Assembly (NCBI GenBank): GCA_964506465.1 | Contig: CAZDLM010000001.1 | Coordinates: 120,755 to 184,754, forward strand | Length of the DNA stretch: 64,000 nucleotides | Reading direction: 5' to 3' | Source of the DNA: UBA6109 sp964506465 | GTDB taxonomy: Bacteria; Desulfobacterota; Syntrophia; Syntrophales; UBA6109 | Part shown: one piece after another, positions 16,892 through 25,770 of the stretch | Position numbering within the stretch: the first letter of the stretch is position 1 | Layout of the letters: every line of letters starts with the position of its first letter | Made by a program: the position numbers and the translations under genes | The notes under the pieces: generated by a model | The model's database searches: none | The model's input: only the letters and a program-made list of their open reading frames with translations | Told to the model about the DNA's origin: nothing

Positions 16892-18280
16892 ATGCAAACT
16901 CGCTTCCTCTGGATAAATGCCATCAACAGTCTTTCCGAGGTTGAGACACGATATCCGAATCTCGGTATCGGCTATCTCATATCTTCTCTTGAGGCGTCGT
17001 TCGGCCGAGGTTATTTTGACTTCAGAATCATCAATTCCAGGATTGATGAAACTCTCGATGGTTTTGCGCCGGACATCGTTGCTATATCGTGTGTAAGTCA
17101 GAATTATGGATTGGCGATTCAGTATGCGAAACGCGCTAAAGGGAGGAGCATCCCCGTTTTGATCGGCGGTGTTCACATCTCTTTCCTACCGGAGACACTT
17201 TCGCAGGACATGGATATCGGCTGTATAGGTGAGGGTGAGGATACTATTATTGAATTGATGCAGATTTTCGAGAGACACCGTGCCTTTCCGATATCACGAC
17301 TGGGCGACGTCGCAGGCATCGTTTTCCGAACAGAATCGGGTGCGCTGCGACGCACCTGCCAGAGACTTGCGGTAAGAAACTTGGATTCAATCCCTTATCC
17401 AGACCGCAAACTCTTGCAAATATCCTCGCATACATATATGTTTACGTCGCGAGGATGTCCGTATCGTTGCAGGTTTTGCGCTTCTTCCCGATTCTGGGGC
17501 AATATCCGTTATTTTTCCTCTGAGAGAGTGGTGGCCGAGATTGAATTACTAGTGAATTCTTTTGGCGCACGATTTATTAGTTTTTTTGATGATCTCTTCA
17601 CTGCGAACGAAGAGCGTTTTTTCGATATTGTCGATTTGCTTGTTCGGAAAAATATCGTAGGGAAAGTAAAATTTTCCTGTTCTATGAGGGCGAACGCAGT
17701 AACGGAGGAGATTGTGGCGGGCCTCAAGAGAATGGGAGTGGTGTCGGTTGGAATGGGCCTTGAATCAGGAAATGAGCGAATCCTTAAGTGGCTCAAAGGC
17801 TCGGGCATGACTGTAGATCAGAATCGCAGAGCAGTAAATCTGTTAAGGAAATACGGCATTGTACCAAATGCTTCATTTGTTATTGGATCTCCGGATGAAA
17901 CAAGAAAAGAAATAATGGAGACTATGAAATTTATTAAATCGGTAGATCTTGGGCTGTTTGATGTATATGTGCTGACTCCATATCCGGGGACGCCGGTATG
18001 GGAGTTGGCCAAGGAACGAGGCTTGGTTTCGGAAGATGATGCCATGGATTGGTTTAGACTCAATGTGAATTTTGAGATTAACAAGGATGCGGCGATTATT
18101 ATGTCGAATACGTTGACGAGGGAGGAGATTGCAGAGGTGTACGGCAAATTCCGCAGGCGACGTCTTATTCACAATTGTGCGATGATCTGGAGGCATCCGA
18201 TGCTGGCGGATCTCCCTTGCTATTTGGCTAGGACTCTTCGTGAGCGGCTATTCTCGGAGAAGAAACCCGAAGGTTATTGA
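16892..18280 (+). CDS. Cobalamin-binding-type radical SAM protein
   Basis: The third copy of this architecture, 462 residues. The N-terminal domain has VLIGGVHISF and IGEGEDT; the cluster motif is C189-x3-C193-x2-C196 in SRGCPYRCRFC; barrel motifs include FFDDLFT and GLESGNERIL. The 3' end is followed after 3 bases by the asparagine-synthase-like gene. The three proteins of this type differ markedly from each other in sequence and do not look like recent duplications. An oxygen-independent methylation or deoxygenation of a sugar is possible; there is no direct evidence for the substrate. Confidence 0.88.
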   Translation: MQTRFLWINAINSLSEVETRYPNLGIGYLISSLEASFGRGYFDFRIINSRIDETLDGFAPDIVAISCVSQNYGLAIQYAKRAKGRSIPVLIGGVHISFLPETLSQDMDIGCIGEGEDTIIELMQIFERHRAFPISRLGDVAGIVFRTESGALRRTCQRLAVRNLDSIPYPDRKLLQISSHTYMFTSRGCPYRCRFCASSRFWGNIRYFSSERVVAEIELLVNSFGARFISFFDDLFTANEERFFDIVDLLVRKNIVGKVKFSCSMRANAVTEEIVAGLKRMGVVSVGMGLESGNERILKWLKGSGMTVDQNRRAVNLLRKYGIVPNASFVIGSPDETRKEIMETMKFIKSVDLGLFDVYVLTPYPGTPVWELAKERGLVSEDDAMDWFRLNVNFEINKDAAIIMSNTLTREEIAEVYGKFRRRRLIHNCAMIWRHPMLADLPCYLARTLRERLFSEKKPEGY

Positions 18281-18283
18281 TAC

Positions 18284-20101
18284 ATGTGTGGCATATTTGG
18301 CTATGTAGGTGAAGAAGCATCGTCCCGTCTCCTGGAGGAAATGGGACGAAGCCTGAGCCATAGAGGACCGGACGATGTGGGCTATTATTCTAAGGAGCGA
18401 GATGGAGTCTATTTCGGCCTGCGACGCCTGAGCATTATCGATATAGTGGGCGGCCACCAACCTCTTTCAAATGAGGACGAACAGATTTGGGTGGCCTGCA
18501 ACGGAGAAATATACAATTATTTGGAACTCCGTGAGGAGCTTATAAGAAAGGGGCATCGTTTTCGTTCCCAGAGTGACGTAGAAGTCCTTGTTCATCTGTA
18601 TGAAGAGAGAGGTATCGAGTTTTTAGGGGACGTAAATGGGATGTTCGCCCTTATCGTTTATGATAGTGCAGCCAAGAGACTCATCTTGGCTCGGGATAGG
18701 ATTGGAATCAAGCCTCTTTACTATTCGTGGGATGGAAAAAGTCTTGCTTTCGCCTCGGAGATCAAGGCAATACTTCAGTGTCCTTGGGTGAGTCGTGATC
18801 CGGATTGGCGGGCGATCAGTTCTTTTCTTCATCTGCTTTATGTTCCTTCTCCGTACACGGGATTTGAGTCCGTGAGAAAACTCGAATCCGGGACGATGGC
18901 CATTCTCGAGAAGAGTACACTGAAATTCAAAACTTACTGGGATGTAATACACCTCCTAAAGGCTGGGCAACATCAAGCCACGTCTCAGGGGGATGCTGCA
19001 GACCATCTTCAGGCTCTCTTAAAAGATGCATGTCGGCTGCAACTTCGCAGCGATGTTCCCGTCGGAGCTTTTTTGAGCGGAGGGTTGGACTCATCCGCTG
19101 TCGTCGCTCTGTCGAATGTGGGACGCTCGCTGGACATGGATACGTTTACGGTATTCTGGAAAGACGCTTCTGAGAAGATGGATGAGCGTCCTTTTGCCAG
19201 AGGCGTTGCGGGGCGGTATGGATGCATTCATCACGAGACTTCGGTCTCATTTGACGATTTTGACCGTTTGCTGCCCCTTCTTGCTTGGCACATGGAAGAA
19301 CCGAATGCCGATGGTGCCTGTGTCCCGACCTATGTGATTTCCAACTTTGCAAGACAAAAGGCGAAAGTGATTCTGACCGGTGCAGGTGGAGATGAGTTGT
19401 TTGCTGGATACGGCTGGTACTATCCCTATTCGAGTTTCAAACTGTTTTTCCATCGACTACTGTGCCCTGACCTCTGGCAACAGAATGCTGGAGTTTATGT
19501 CAGTCGCGCCTTTAACTTCCCATGGGCCTTGGTTTTTCCTCCTTATCTGACGGGAACGGCAGCGGCGTTTCTTGAAGAATATTCTGCTGTTTCCGTAAGC
19601 GACTCTCTCAACGCGCAGATGGCATTCGACCTGAAATACTGGCTTCAGGATGACGTTCTTCTGTTGACAGATAAGATGAGTATGGCTGCCTCTCTTGAGG
19701 CGAGGGTTCCTTTGTTGGATCATCGGATCGTTGAATTGGTGTCCCTCATTCCCTCAGTATGTAAAATAGATGGTCACGATCAGAAGGTCATATTCAAAGC
19801 CGCTGTCGGAGAATATTTGCCGGATGATGTTCTGCGCCGTCGCAAAGACGGATTCGGGGCTCCCATCAATTCTTGGGCGGGGGGTCCGCTGAAGAAGACT
19901 GCATTCGATTTGTTGGCGCGGGGCGAGTTGATGACGCAGGGTGTGATCAACAAAGGATCATTATGGAGGCTTCGTCATTTTATTTCCATGAAGAAAGAAT
20001 GGGTGTGGGCTCTGTGGATACTGCTTAACCTAGAGTTGTGGTTCAGGTTTGTTCAAAAGCCAACTTCTCGACCTGAGGGATTGCATCTCAGCGATCTTTA
20101 A
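18284..20101 (+). CDS. asnB: Asparagine synthase (glutamine-hydrolysing)-type amidotransferase
   Basis: A 605-residue class II glutamine amidotransferase fused to an ATP pyrophosphatase domain. The processed N-terminus is MCGIFGYVG, giving the catalytic Cys. LSHRGPDD and the CNGEIYNY segment form the glutaminase domain. The synthetase domain has the PP-loop FLSGGLDSSAV around residue 265 and the GAGGDELFAGY motif near 366. In polysaccharide clusters such enzymes are thought to amidate uronic acids or other carboxylates rather than aspartate, and the neighbourhood favours that role. It lies 3 bases after the radical SAM gene and 3 bases before the heparinase-like gene, so the three are one transcript. 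The symbol denotes the family, not a proven asparagine role. Confidence 0.85.
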   Translation: MCGIFGYVGEEASSRLLEEMGRSLSHRGPDDVGYYSKERDGVYFGLRRLSIIDIVGGHQPLSNEDEQIWVACNGEIYNYLELREELIRKGHRFRSQSDVEVLVHLYEERGIEFLGDVNGMFALIVYDSAAKRLILARDRIGIKPLYYSWDGKSLAFASEIKAILQCPWVSRDPDWRAISSFLHLLYVPSPYTGFESVRKLESGTMAILEKSTLKFKTYWDVIHLLKAGQHQATSQGDAADHLQALLKDACRLQLRSDVPVGAFLSGGLDSSAVVALSNVGRSLDMDTFTVFWKDASEKMDERPFARGVAGRYGCIHHETSVSFDDFDRLLPLLAWHMEEPNADGACVPTYVISNFARQKAKVILTGAGGDELFAGYGWYYPYSSFKLFFHRLLCPDLWQQNAGVYVSRAFNFPWALVFPPYLTGTAAAFLEEYSAVSVSDSLNAQMAFDLKYWLQDDVLLLTDKMSMAASLEARVPLLDHRIVELVSLIPSVCKIDGHDQKVIFKAAVGEYLPDDVLRRRKDGFGAPINSWAGGPLKKTAFDLLARGELMTQGVINKGSLWRLRHFISMKKEWVWALWILLNLELWFRFVQKPTSRPEGLHLSDL

Positions 20102-20104
20102 GCA

Positions 20105-21985
20105 ATGTCGCTAGCTTCTAATGAAATCAAAAGTTATCTGCGGTTTTGCTTTAGGCGCCCTCATTTTTGGGCACGTGTCATTTCCTATATTTACAGACGA
20201 GTGAATTTAAGGATCAGCGATAGCCTTCATTCTGTGTTCTCTTTTCGTGGCTATCTTCATCACTACCCGAAGGATATACGGAAAAAAGTTCAAGGGTCCT
20301 CAGCTTTTGATCTTCCAACCAGGGACTGGATTGCGCATCTCCCCACTACCGGGTGGCTGCCTCAAAAGGGAGTTGACATAACTGACTGGCCCATTCCCCT
20401 CGCAACATATTCTTTCATGTTCAAAGACTTGGATTGGCGCAAGCATGAAGAGGACGAGGAGGATACCTATGCATTGCACCGGTTTACCTGGTTACTCCGG
20501 TGGTTGGCCCAAGCGCCTTCTGGGGCAGATTTTTGTGAGGCAGATGGAGCCATATTGGACTGGATCGAACATGTTGCCCCAGCGGAAAACCCGTTGGCCT
20601 GGAACGCCTATTCCGTTTCAGAGCGCGTCGTTAATTGGTTACTTTATTTGTGCGCTACAAGAAAACATCGCCGGGTGGATTCACAATTGGCAGGTACAAT
20701 CGGCGCGTCCCTTTGCGGACATCTGACTTACATTATGGAGCATATGGAATACTATGGGGAATCATATAATAACCATATTCTCAATAATGCACGTGCCTTA
20801 TATCTTGGCGGGAGAATGTTGCACCTTCAGCAGGCTGCCGACTTGGCGAGGGTCCTCTTTCGGGAGTGCGTCCCGCGATTGATCGATAATGAGGGTTGCC
20901 TCTTGGAAGGGTCGTCCCACTATCAGCTTCTATTGACTCGAACAATGATCGAGACATTATGGGCTGCCAGGGTCAGCGAAGATACCGCTTTTGCAGGCTG
21001 GTTGGAAGATATCGCGACTTCGATGACTTCCAGCTGCCTCTATCTTGGGAGTGGACTGGATAGCCTTGAGGATACCTTCCCTCGCATAGGGGATGTCTCT
21101 CCTGATTATCCGGTTTCCTGGTTCTATCCTGATTCGGAATACGGACGTGATACGGTATCATGGCGCAGACTTTGGGATGACTCTACAACGGAGTCCCTTT
21201 TGAAGAAGCAGGCTGGACGAACGAAAGTCTCCGGGACGCTGACGGAGTGGCGATGGATATCCACTCCCGGTGCTGCGTTCAGAGCGCTCGTTCATACACC
21301 TCAATCTGGTTTGTACCCTGTTGCACATGGACATCTGGATTTCGGCAGTTTCCAGTTGCATGACGGGGAAAAGTCTGTACTTGTGGATAGGGGCCGCATT
21401 TCATATCGTTCGGACAGCCAGGGTATGTATGGTTTTTCTCCGAAGGCGCACAACACAACTTTGATCAACGGACTGCCGCTTGTGCCCGATTGTCGGGGTC
21501 TTTTTTCGGCATACAGTGAATACCTTTCAAATGGGACGGGACTATCGATTCACGAAAAGAATGGCCAGAAGACTATTTCATGGGAAACCAACGCCGTTGA
21601 GAGAATCGGCACTGGTATGAAATGGGAACGCAATTTGACAATGGAACCCGCTAGGATTGAAAGCTTGGAAAGTGTATCGAACCCTTGTGGCGTTCGCATT
21701 CGCTGCGAGTCATATATTCACTGGGCGCCGGAATGGAAGATTCTAGACAATATTGGAGAGCGATCGCGTTGTTTTTTGATCGGGAAGGAGGGAAGGACGT
21801 ACCAGCTTGAGATCGATTTGACCTCCAATGTCGATAGCACAGTAGAATGGTTTCTGGGCGAGGCCAACAGCCCAGAAGGATGGCAATTTGCCGAATATGG
21901 CCTTCGCATCCCCGCTCTAACGATACGTCTGTCTATTTTATCCACACGGGACTGTTCAGCAAGGTTCGTTCTCATTCCTGCATGA
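20105..21985 (+). CDS. Heparinase II/III-family protein (polysaccharide lyase-like)
   Basis: A 626-residue protein. The N-terminal two thirds resemble the alpha/alpha toroid of alginate lyase and heparinase II/III proteins, with EYYGESYNNHILNNARAL and LEGSSHYQLLLTR holding the conserved Asn/His/Tyr groups. The C-terminal beta-sandwich contains GHLDFGSFQLHDG and FSPKAHNTTLI, the latter with the conserved His. No signal peptide is visible, so a cytoplasmic location, or export by another route, is implied. In synthesis clusters these proteins often travel with AsnB-type amidotransferases, possibly editing or modifying uronic-acid-containing chains. The last 4 bases overlap the next glycosyltransferase start. 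Confidence 0.82.
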   Translation: MSLASNEIKSYLRFCFRRPHFWARVISYIYRRVNLRISDSLHSVFSFRGYLHHYPKDIRKKVQGSSAFDLPTRDWIAHLPTTGWLPQKGVDITDWPIPLATYSFMFKDLDWRKHEEDEEDTYALHRFTWLLRWLAQAPSGADFCEADGAILDWIEHVAPAENPLAWNAYSVSERVVNWLLYLCATRKHRRVDSQLAGTIGASLCGHLTYIMEHMEYYGESYNNHILNNARALYLGGRMLHLQQAADLARVLFRECVPRLIDNEGCLLEGSSHYQLLLTRTMIETLWAARVSEDTAFAGWLEDIATSMTSSCLYLGSGLDSLEDTFPRIGDVSPDYPVSWFYPDSEYGRDTVSWRRLWDDSTTESLLKKQAGRTKVSGTLTEWRWISTPGAAFRALVHTPQSGLYPVAHGHLDFGSFQLHDGEKSVLVDRGRISYRSDSQGMYGFSPKAHNTTLINGLPLVPDCRGLFSAYSEYLSNGTGLSIHEKNGQKTISWETNAVERIGTGMKWERNLTMEPARIESLESVSNPCGVRIRCESYIHWAPEWKILDNIGERSRCFLIGKEGRTYQLEIDLTSNVDSTVEWFLGEANSPEGWQFAEYGLRIPALTIRLSILSTRDCSARFVLIPA

Positions 21986-23242
21986 ATAGAGTTCTCTGGG
22001 TCACTTCTTTTTTCCCTCCGCGCGTCAATGTGGCCACAAACCGCAATATCAAGTTTCTCAAATATTTGCCGCAATTTGAATGGGCGCCGTTGGTCGTTTG
22101 CCCCGAAGAGAAGCGTGAACACACGAAGGTAAGTCTTCACCTGACGAAACAAATCGGACCGGCTGTGAAGGTTCTTCGGATGCCGCCGGATCCGTTNNNN
22201 NNNNNNCGACCGGGCAAGCCGGAGCACTTTCCTGCGGTTCGCAAGCTATATCACCAATAACGTCGTACCGCCTGACGGCCATGTATTTTGGTGTCTGCAA
22301 GTGCTTACGCGAATGGGCGAAGAAATTCGAGAGCATAAGCCAGATCTGGTTTATACCACCTGCAGCCCATTCAGCATCAACTTGATCGGTGCATGGTGCA
22401 AGTCCAAATATCAAATACCATGGATAACTGACTTCCGCGATTTGTGGACCCTAAACCCAGATCGCAAACGATTTCTGATTTCATATCATCGAACTGTCTC
22501 GAATCTCCTTGAAAAGACCTACCTGAAATACTGCGATGCTTTGGTGGTGAATACGGATGCCAGCAAATTGAGAATGATAGAGAAATACCCATTTCTCGAT
22601 GGAAAGACATTCATCATTCCTAATGGTTTTGACTCGGAAGACATCCCGTCGCCGATCCGCCCTTCTTGTGAAGGTACTTTCTTCTATAGTGGCTTGATAG
22701 ACTTGGCCAATGATTATACCCCGTTTCCGATTTTAAAGCTTCTGGCCAAGATGCAGGAGACAGGCGCGCTGAACAACTCTTGCACCTTCCATTACGCGGG
22801 TAATGAGGGAACGGTGTTCGGGAATCTTTGTAAACAGGCGGGCCTCTCCGGTAGAGAAAGAATGCACGGTTACCTCGATCATACGAGCTTTTATGGACTG
22901 ATCCAAACGATGTCATATGTCCTTCTATGCATGCCCTCTGACGCCAATACGTCGTCCTGGGTTCCGGCAAGAGTTTATGATTACATAGGCAACAAGAGCC
23001 GAATCATATGTCTTGCGTCTCGCATCAGTGAAGTTGCGAAGATCATAGCGCAATACGGAAACGGTCTTACACTGTTCTACGAAGAAACGGAGGACGTTCA
23101 GATGAGAAGACTTCATGAATTCTTGCTGAAGGGCGCGGGCGCGGCATCGGACGAGTTCATTAAGTGTTTTAGTAGAAGAAGTTTAACCATCCGATTGGCA
23201 GAATTATTCAACAGGGTCTCAGCTGTCAATGGCAGAAAATAA
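21982..23242 (+). CDS. Family 4 (GT-B) glycosyltransferase, interrupted by an assembly gap
   Basis: The gene begins at ATG 21982 (RVLWVTSFFPPR), overlapping the heparinase stop, and reads to the N run. Beyond the gap the matching frame is shifted: it is open from 22208 (with the segment TNNVVPPDGHVFW) to the stop at 23242. Joining the two parts gives a GT-B enzyme of about 415 residues, with the N-terminal acceptor domain interrupted and the C-terminal domain showing FFYSGLIDLANDY and RVYDYIGNKSRII. The shift means the true gap length is a multiple of three rather than the 10 Ns shown. I regard it as one intact gene in the organism. Donor and acceptor sugars are unknown. Confidence 0.8.
22197..22206. 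other. Assembly gap (10 Ns)
   Basis: A run of exactly ten undetermined bases inside the GT4 gene. The reading frame on either side is consistent with one gene only if the real length is a multiple of three (for example 9 or 12), so 10 is a placeholder. Confidence 0.97.
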
Positions 23243-23248
23243 AGTGAA

Positions 23249-24763
23249 ATGACTGACTTGTCCGATAGCAATAGATTCACGGCTATTCCTTCGTATGCTG
23301 ATGAGTTGCCAATCTGGTTGCCAACGGGTTTGATCATTGTAACCTGTATCATCTACGAATGGGTCGGAGTCTTTGATCTTAAATTATTTCAGCCCGCCGC
23401 AATATTTTTCAAAGTCTCGGTTCCTCTGTTCCTGCTCTTGATTGTTTATCCCGGAAAACTTCATCCCCGCCGGCTGAAGAGATTTATCTATTTTTTTGCC
23501 GCTTTCATGTCCTGGGGAGCTTTTGCCACAATCATGTTCAATCCTTCTATGGAAGGTCTTTTACAGTGGTCAAAGTTTTTGTTCCGTTTTCTTTTCTGTG
23601 TAGGCGTGTGCCTTTATTTCATGAAACGTCCGTCTTTTCATCCAATGATGGTGATGAAGATCTTGGTTATCATTGGGGTTGCTACTGTCGTTCAATATTT
23701 TATTTTGGAAATAATCAGTGCTTTCGGATGGGGGCAAAATTACGTCGATATAGAAATTTCTCAAGGAGGTCGTTATTACGGCCCCCAGGGAATATTGGGC
23801 AATGGGACAGCCCAGTTTTCCACTTTTTACAGGTTGCCGAAGTTTCAATTGACCGGATTCTGGATGGAGCCGTCGAATGCGGGGGCCTACTTGTTTATGG
23901 CGTCATTCTTAGCTTCGGCGATTTACATTAGAGAATCGCGAAGAATATGGGTGGCTGCCGGCGGCCTGTGCTGCCTGGGAGGGTTCTGTACTTTTTCAAA
24001 CGGTGTGTATTTCGCAATCGGATTTGCTACATTGATTGGCCATATCATCAACTTCATGCATACGCTGTATATGCCGGACAGGAAGAAATTCCTTCTCATG
24101 CTGAGAAGGGCGATAACCTATACCCTTCTAATAGCACTGTCAATATTCCTGATATTCTTTTCACTTTTCGGACGATTTATCGCCGTGAATTACCTACCGG
24201 ACAACATACCACTGAAGGCGCTTGCAGGTGTCAGAGGTGTTTTGCTCTCGGCACCGGCAACGAAGCCGGCACCGGCAACGGAGCCAGCGCCGATACGGAA
24301 GCCAGCGCCGGCGCAGAAGCCAGCAGCGACCCTCAAGGGTTATGTGACATCTTTTGAGAAAACATTAGTAGGACGTACAGAACTGATAAAGAACATTTTC
24401 ATAGATCGCTCATTCTTTAAAATTTTGGTTGGCGATGGCCTTAGAATTCCAGGAAAAGACGGGGAGGGGCGAGGTACGGTTGTGTCGGCGACAGCACCGA
24501 TCATGTGGTTATTATTCACGGGAATCATTGGACTGACGACTCTTTTCCTGAGAGAACTGCAAGTGTTTGTGTTTGTCAAACAGTCTTTTCCTCTTTCTGA
24601 CTTTCAGTTACAGATATTCCAGGCATGGTTGGTGCTTTTCTTTCAGCATATGGCATATGGCACCTGGATGACGCCTCTATATCTTGTATTAATTGCTTTA
24701 ATATTTTCTTCTTTCAGTGAGAATAATAATTATACTCCAGTGATTCTTTCTCGAACAATATAG
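23249..24763 (+). CDS. O-antigen polymerase/ligase-like membrane protein
   Basis: A 504-residue polytopic membrane protein with about ten hydrophobic spans. A large hydrophilic segment between the later spans (about 330-420) is the usual place of the periplasmic loop in Wzy polymerases and WaaL ligases. That loop carries an alanine/proline-rich tract of (K/E)PAPxx repeats at about residues 335-361, which is not a family feature. The short motif FWMEPSNAGAYLF before a membrane span is reminiscent of Wzy/ligase proteins. No unambiguous catalytic signature exists for the family, so polymerase and ligase cannot be separated. It follows the GT4 gene by 6 bases. Role: joining lipid-linked repeat units at the periplasmic face. 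Confidence 0.7.
   Translation: MTDLSDSNRFTAIPSYADELPIWLPTGLIIVTCIIYEWVGVFDLKLFQPAAIFFKVSVPLFLLLIVYPGKLHPRRLKRFIYFFAAFMSWGAFATIMFNPSMEGLLQWSKFLFRFLFCVGVCLYFMKRPSFHPMMVMKILVIIGVATVVQYFILEIISAFGWGQNYVDIEISQGGRYYGPQGILGNGTAQFSTFYRLPKFQLTGFWMEPSNAGAYLFMASFLASAIYIRESRRIWVAAGGLCCLGGFCTFSNGVYFAIGFATLIGHIINFMHTLYMPDRKKFLLMLRRAITYTLLIALSIFLIFFSLFGRFIAVNYLPDNIPLKALAGVRGVLLSAPATKPAPATEPAPIRKPAPAQKPAATLKGYVTSFEKTLVGRTELIKNIFIDRSFFKILVGDGLRIPGKDGEGRGTVVSATAPIMWLLFTGIIGLTTLFLRELQVFVFVKQSFPLSDFQLQIFQAWLVLFFQHMAYGTWMTPLYLVLIALIFSSFSENNNYTPVILSRTI
24249..24335 (+). repeat. In-frame Ala/Pro-rich tandem hexapeptide repeat
   Basis: Four imperfect 18-base units inside the polymerase-like gene encode KPAPAT, EPAPIR, KPAPAQ and KPAATL. 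The local base composition is clearly GC-richer than the rest of the gene. The tract would extend a periplasmic loop and is a candidate for length variation between strains. Confidence 0.8.
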
Positions 24764-24828
24764 AAAAATTAAAATGATAGCCGGCGTGATACATTGCCTA
24801 TGCAGTTTATTTCAAAAGTAGAATAGAA

Positions 24829-25770
24829 ATGACAAAAGCTATTGCGGTCGTAACAGGCAGTTCGGGAATGATCGGTCTTAAGATAAAACGGGCACTGATT
24901 CGAGGAGGATATGAAGTCAGAATCCTAACAAGGAGGAAAGCAGATTGGACCAAAGATGCACAAGTTTACCGCGGCGACCTCGAAAGTGTCGAAATGGAGA
25001 TCTTGCGAGATATGTTGAGAGGTGCATCTTGCGTTTTTCACTGCGCCGCGGAGTTGCGCGACGAATCGAAGATGTGGGATGTCAACGTATCGGCCACGGA
25101 GCGCATCTTGAGTCTCATTCCACAGTCCGGCGTTTCCTACCTCTGCTATTTGAGCAGCGCGGGCGTCGTCGGTTTGACGAAGGGACGTCTCGTGGACGAG
25201 GGGAGCGCGTGCAGCCCGCAGAACCGCTACGAAAGGTCCAAATGGGCAGCCGAGCAGTTGGTCGCACGGGGTGTCGCCAACTGCAGCACGGTCATTCTCC
25301 GACCGACGGACGTGATTGATGAACAGCGGCCGGGCGCGCTGCGCCTGCCGTTGCAGGCGCGGCTGCGCGACCGGATGGAAGTCTTCCTAAAGGGCAACGA
25401 ATGTGCTCACATTATTCACGCCGAAGACGTTGCTGACGCAGCCGTATACTTCATGAACAGCGATTTCAAGAATCCTGCAGTCTTTTTTGTGTCCTGCGAT
25501 CATGAGCCATTCAACACTTTTTCGGGTTTGTGGACGCTCTTTGAAGCGATTGGGAGAGGGCTGCCCATAGAAAGAACGCAGCGAAGGATCAGCCTCCCAA
25601 TCATCGTGCCCTATATTTTGAGGCGTATCTGGAGGGGGCCCTGCAATTACGGCAATGTCCGTTATTCTTCCAAGAAGCTGCTGGACGCCGGCTTTCGTTT
25701 CCGACTTGGCGTGGAGGGAGCAGTCCGCAGCATCGTCGCGTCCCGAGGCGGGAAGGTTGAGACGCCGTGA
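24829..25770 (+). CDS. NAD-dependent sugar epimerase/dehydratase-family protein
   Basis: A 313-residue extended SDR. The nucleotide-binding loop TGSSGMIGLKI is at the N-terminus, the catalytic pair is YERSK near residue 135, and the Ser is in YLSSAGVVG. C-terminal residues fit sugar-nucleotide reductases or epimerases. Its ribosome site is weak. The last 4 bases overlap the start of the next glycosyltransferase (GTGA). It marks the beginning of the GC-rich part of the locus. Possible role: 4-keto-sugar reduction or 4-epimerisation for one of the UDP-linked amino sugars. Confidence 0.82.
   Translation: MTKAIAVVTGSSGMIGLKIKRALIRGGYEVRILTRRKADWTKDAQVYRGDLESVEMEILRDMLRGASCVFHCAAELRDESKMWDVNVSATERILSLIPQSGVSYLCYLSSAGVVGLTKGRLVDEGSACSPQNRYERSKWAAEQLVARGVANCSTVILRPTDVIDEQRPGALRLPLQARLRDRMEVFLKGNECAHIIHAEDVADAAVYFMNSDFKNPAVFFVSCDHEPFNTFSGLWTLFEAIGRGLPIERTQRRISLPIIVPYILRRIWRGPCNYGNVRYSSKKLLDAGFRFRLGVEGAVRSIVASRGGKVETP

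Noticed and set aside
24249..24335. CRISPR-like or mobile repeat
   Set aside because: The repeats are short, adjacent, in frame and code for a Pro/Ala tract, with no spacers between them.
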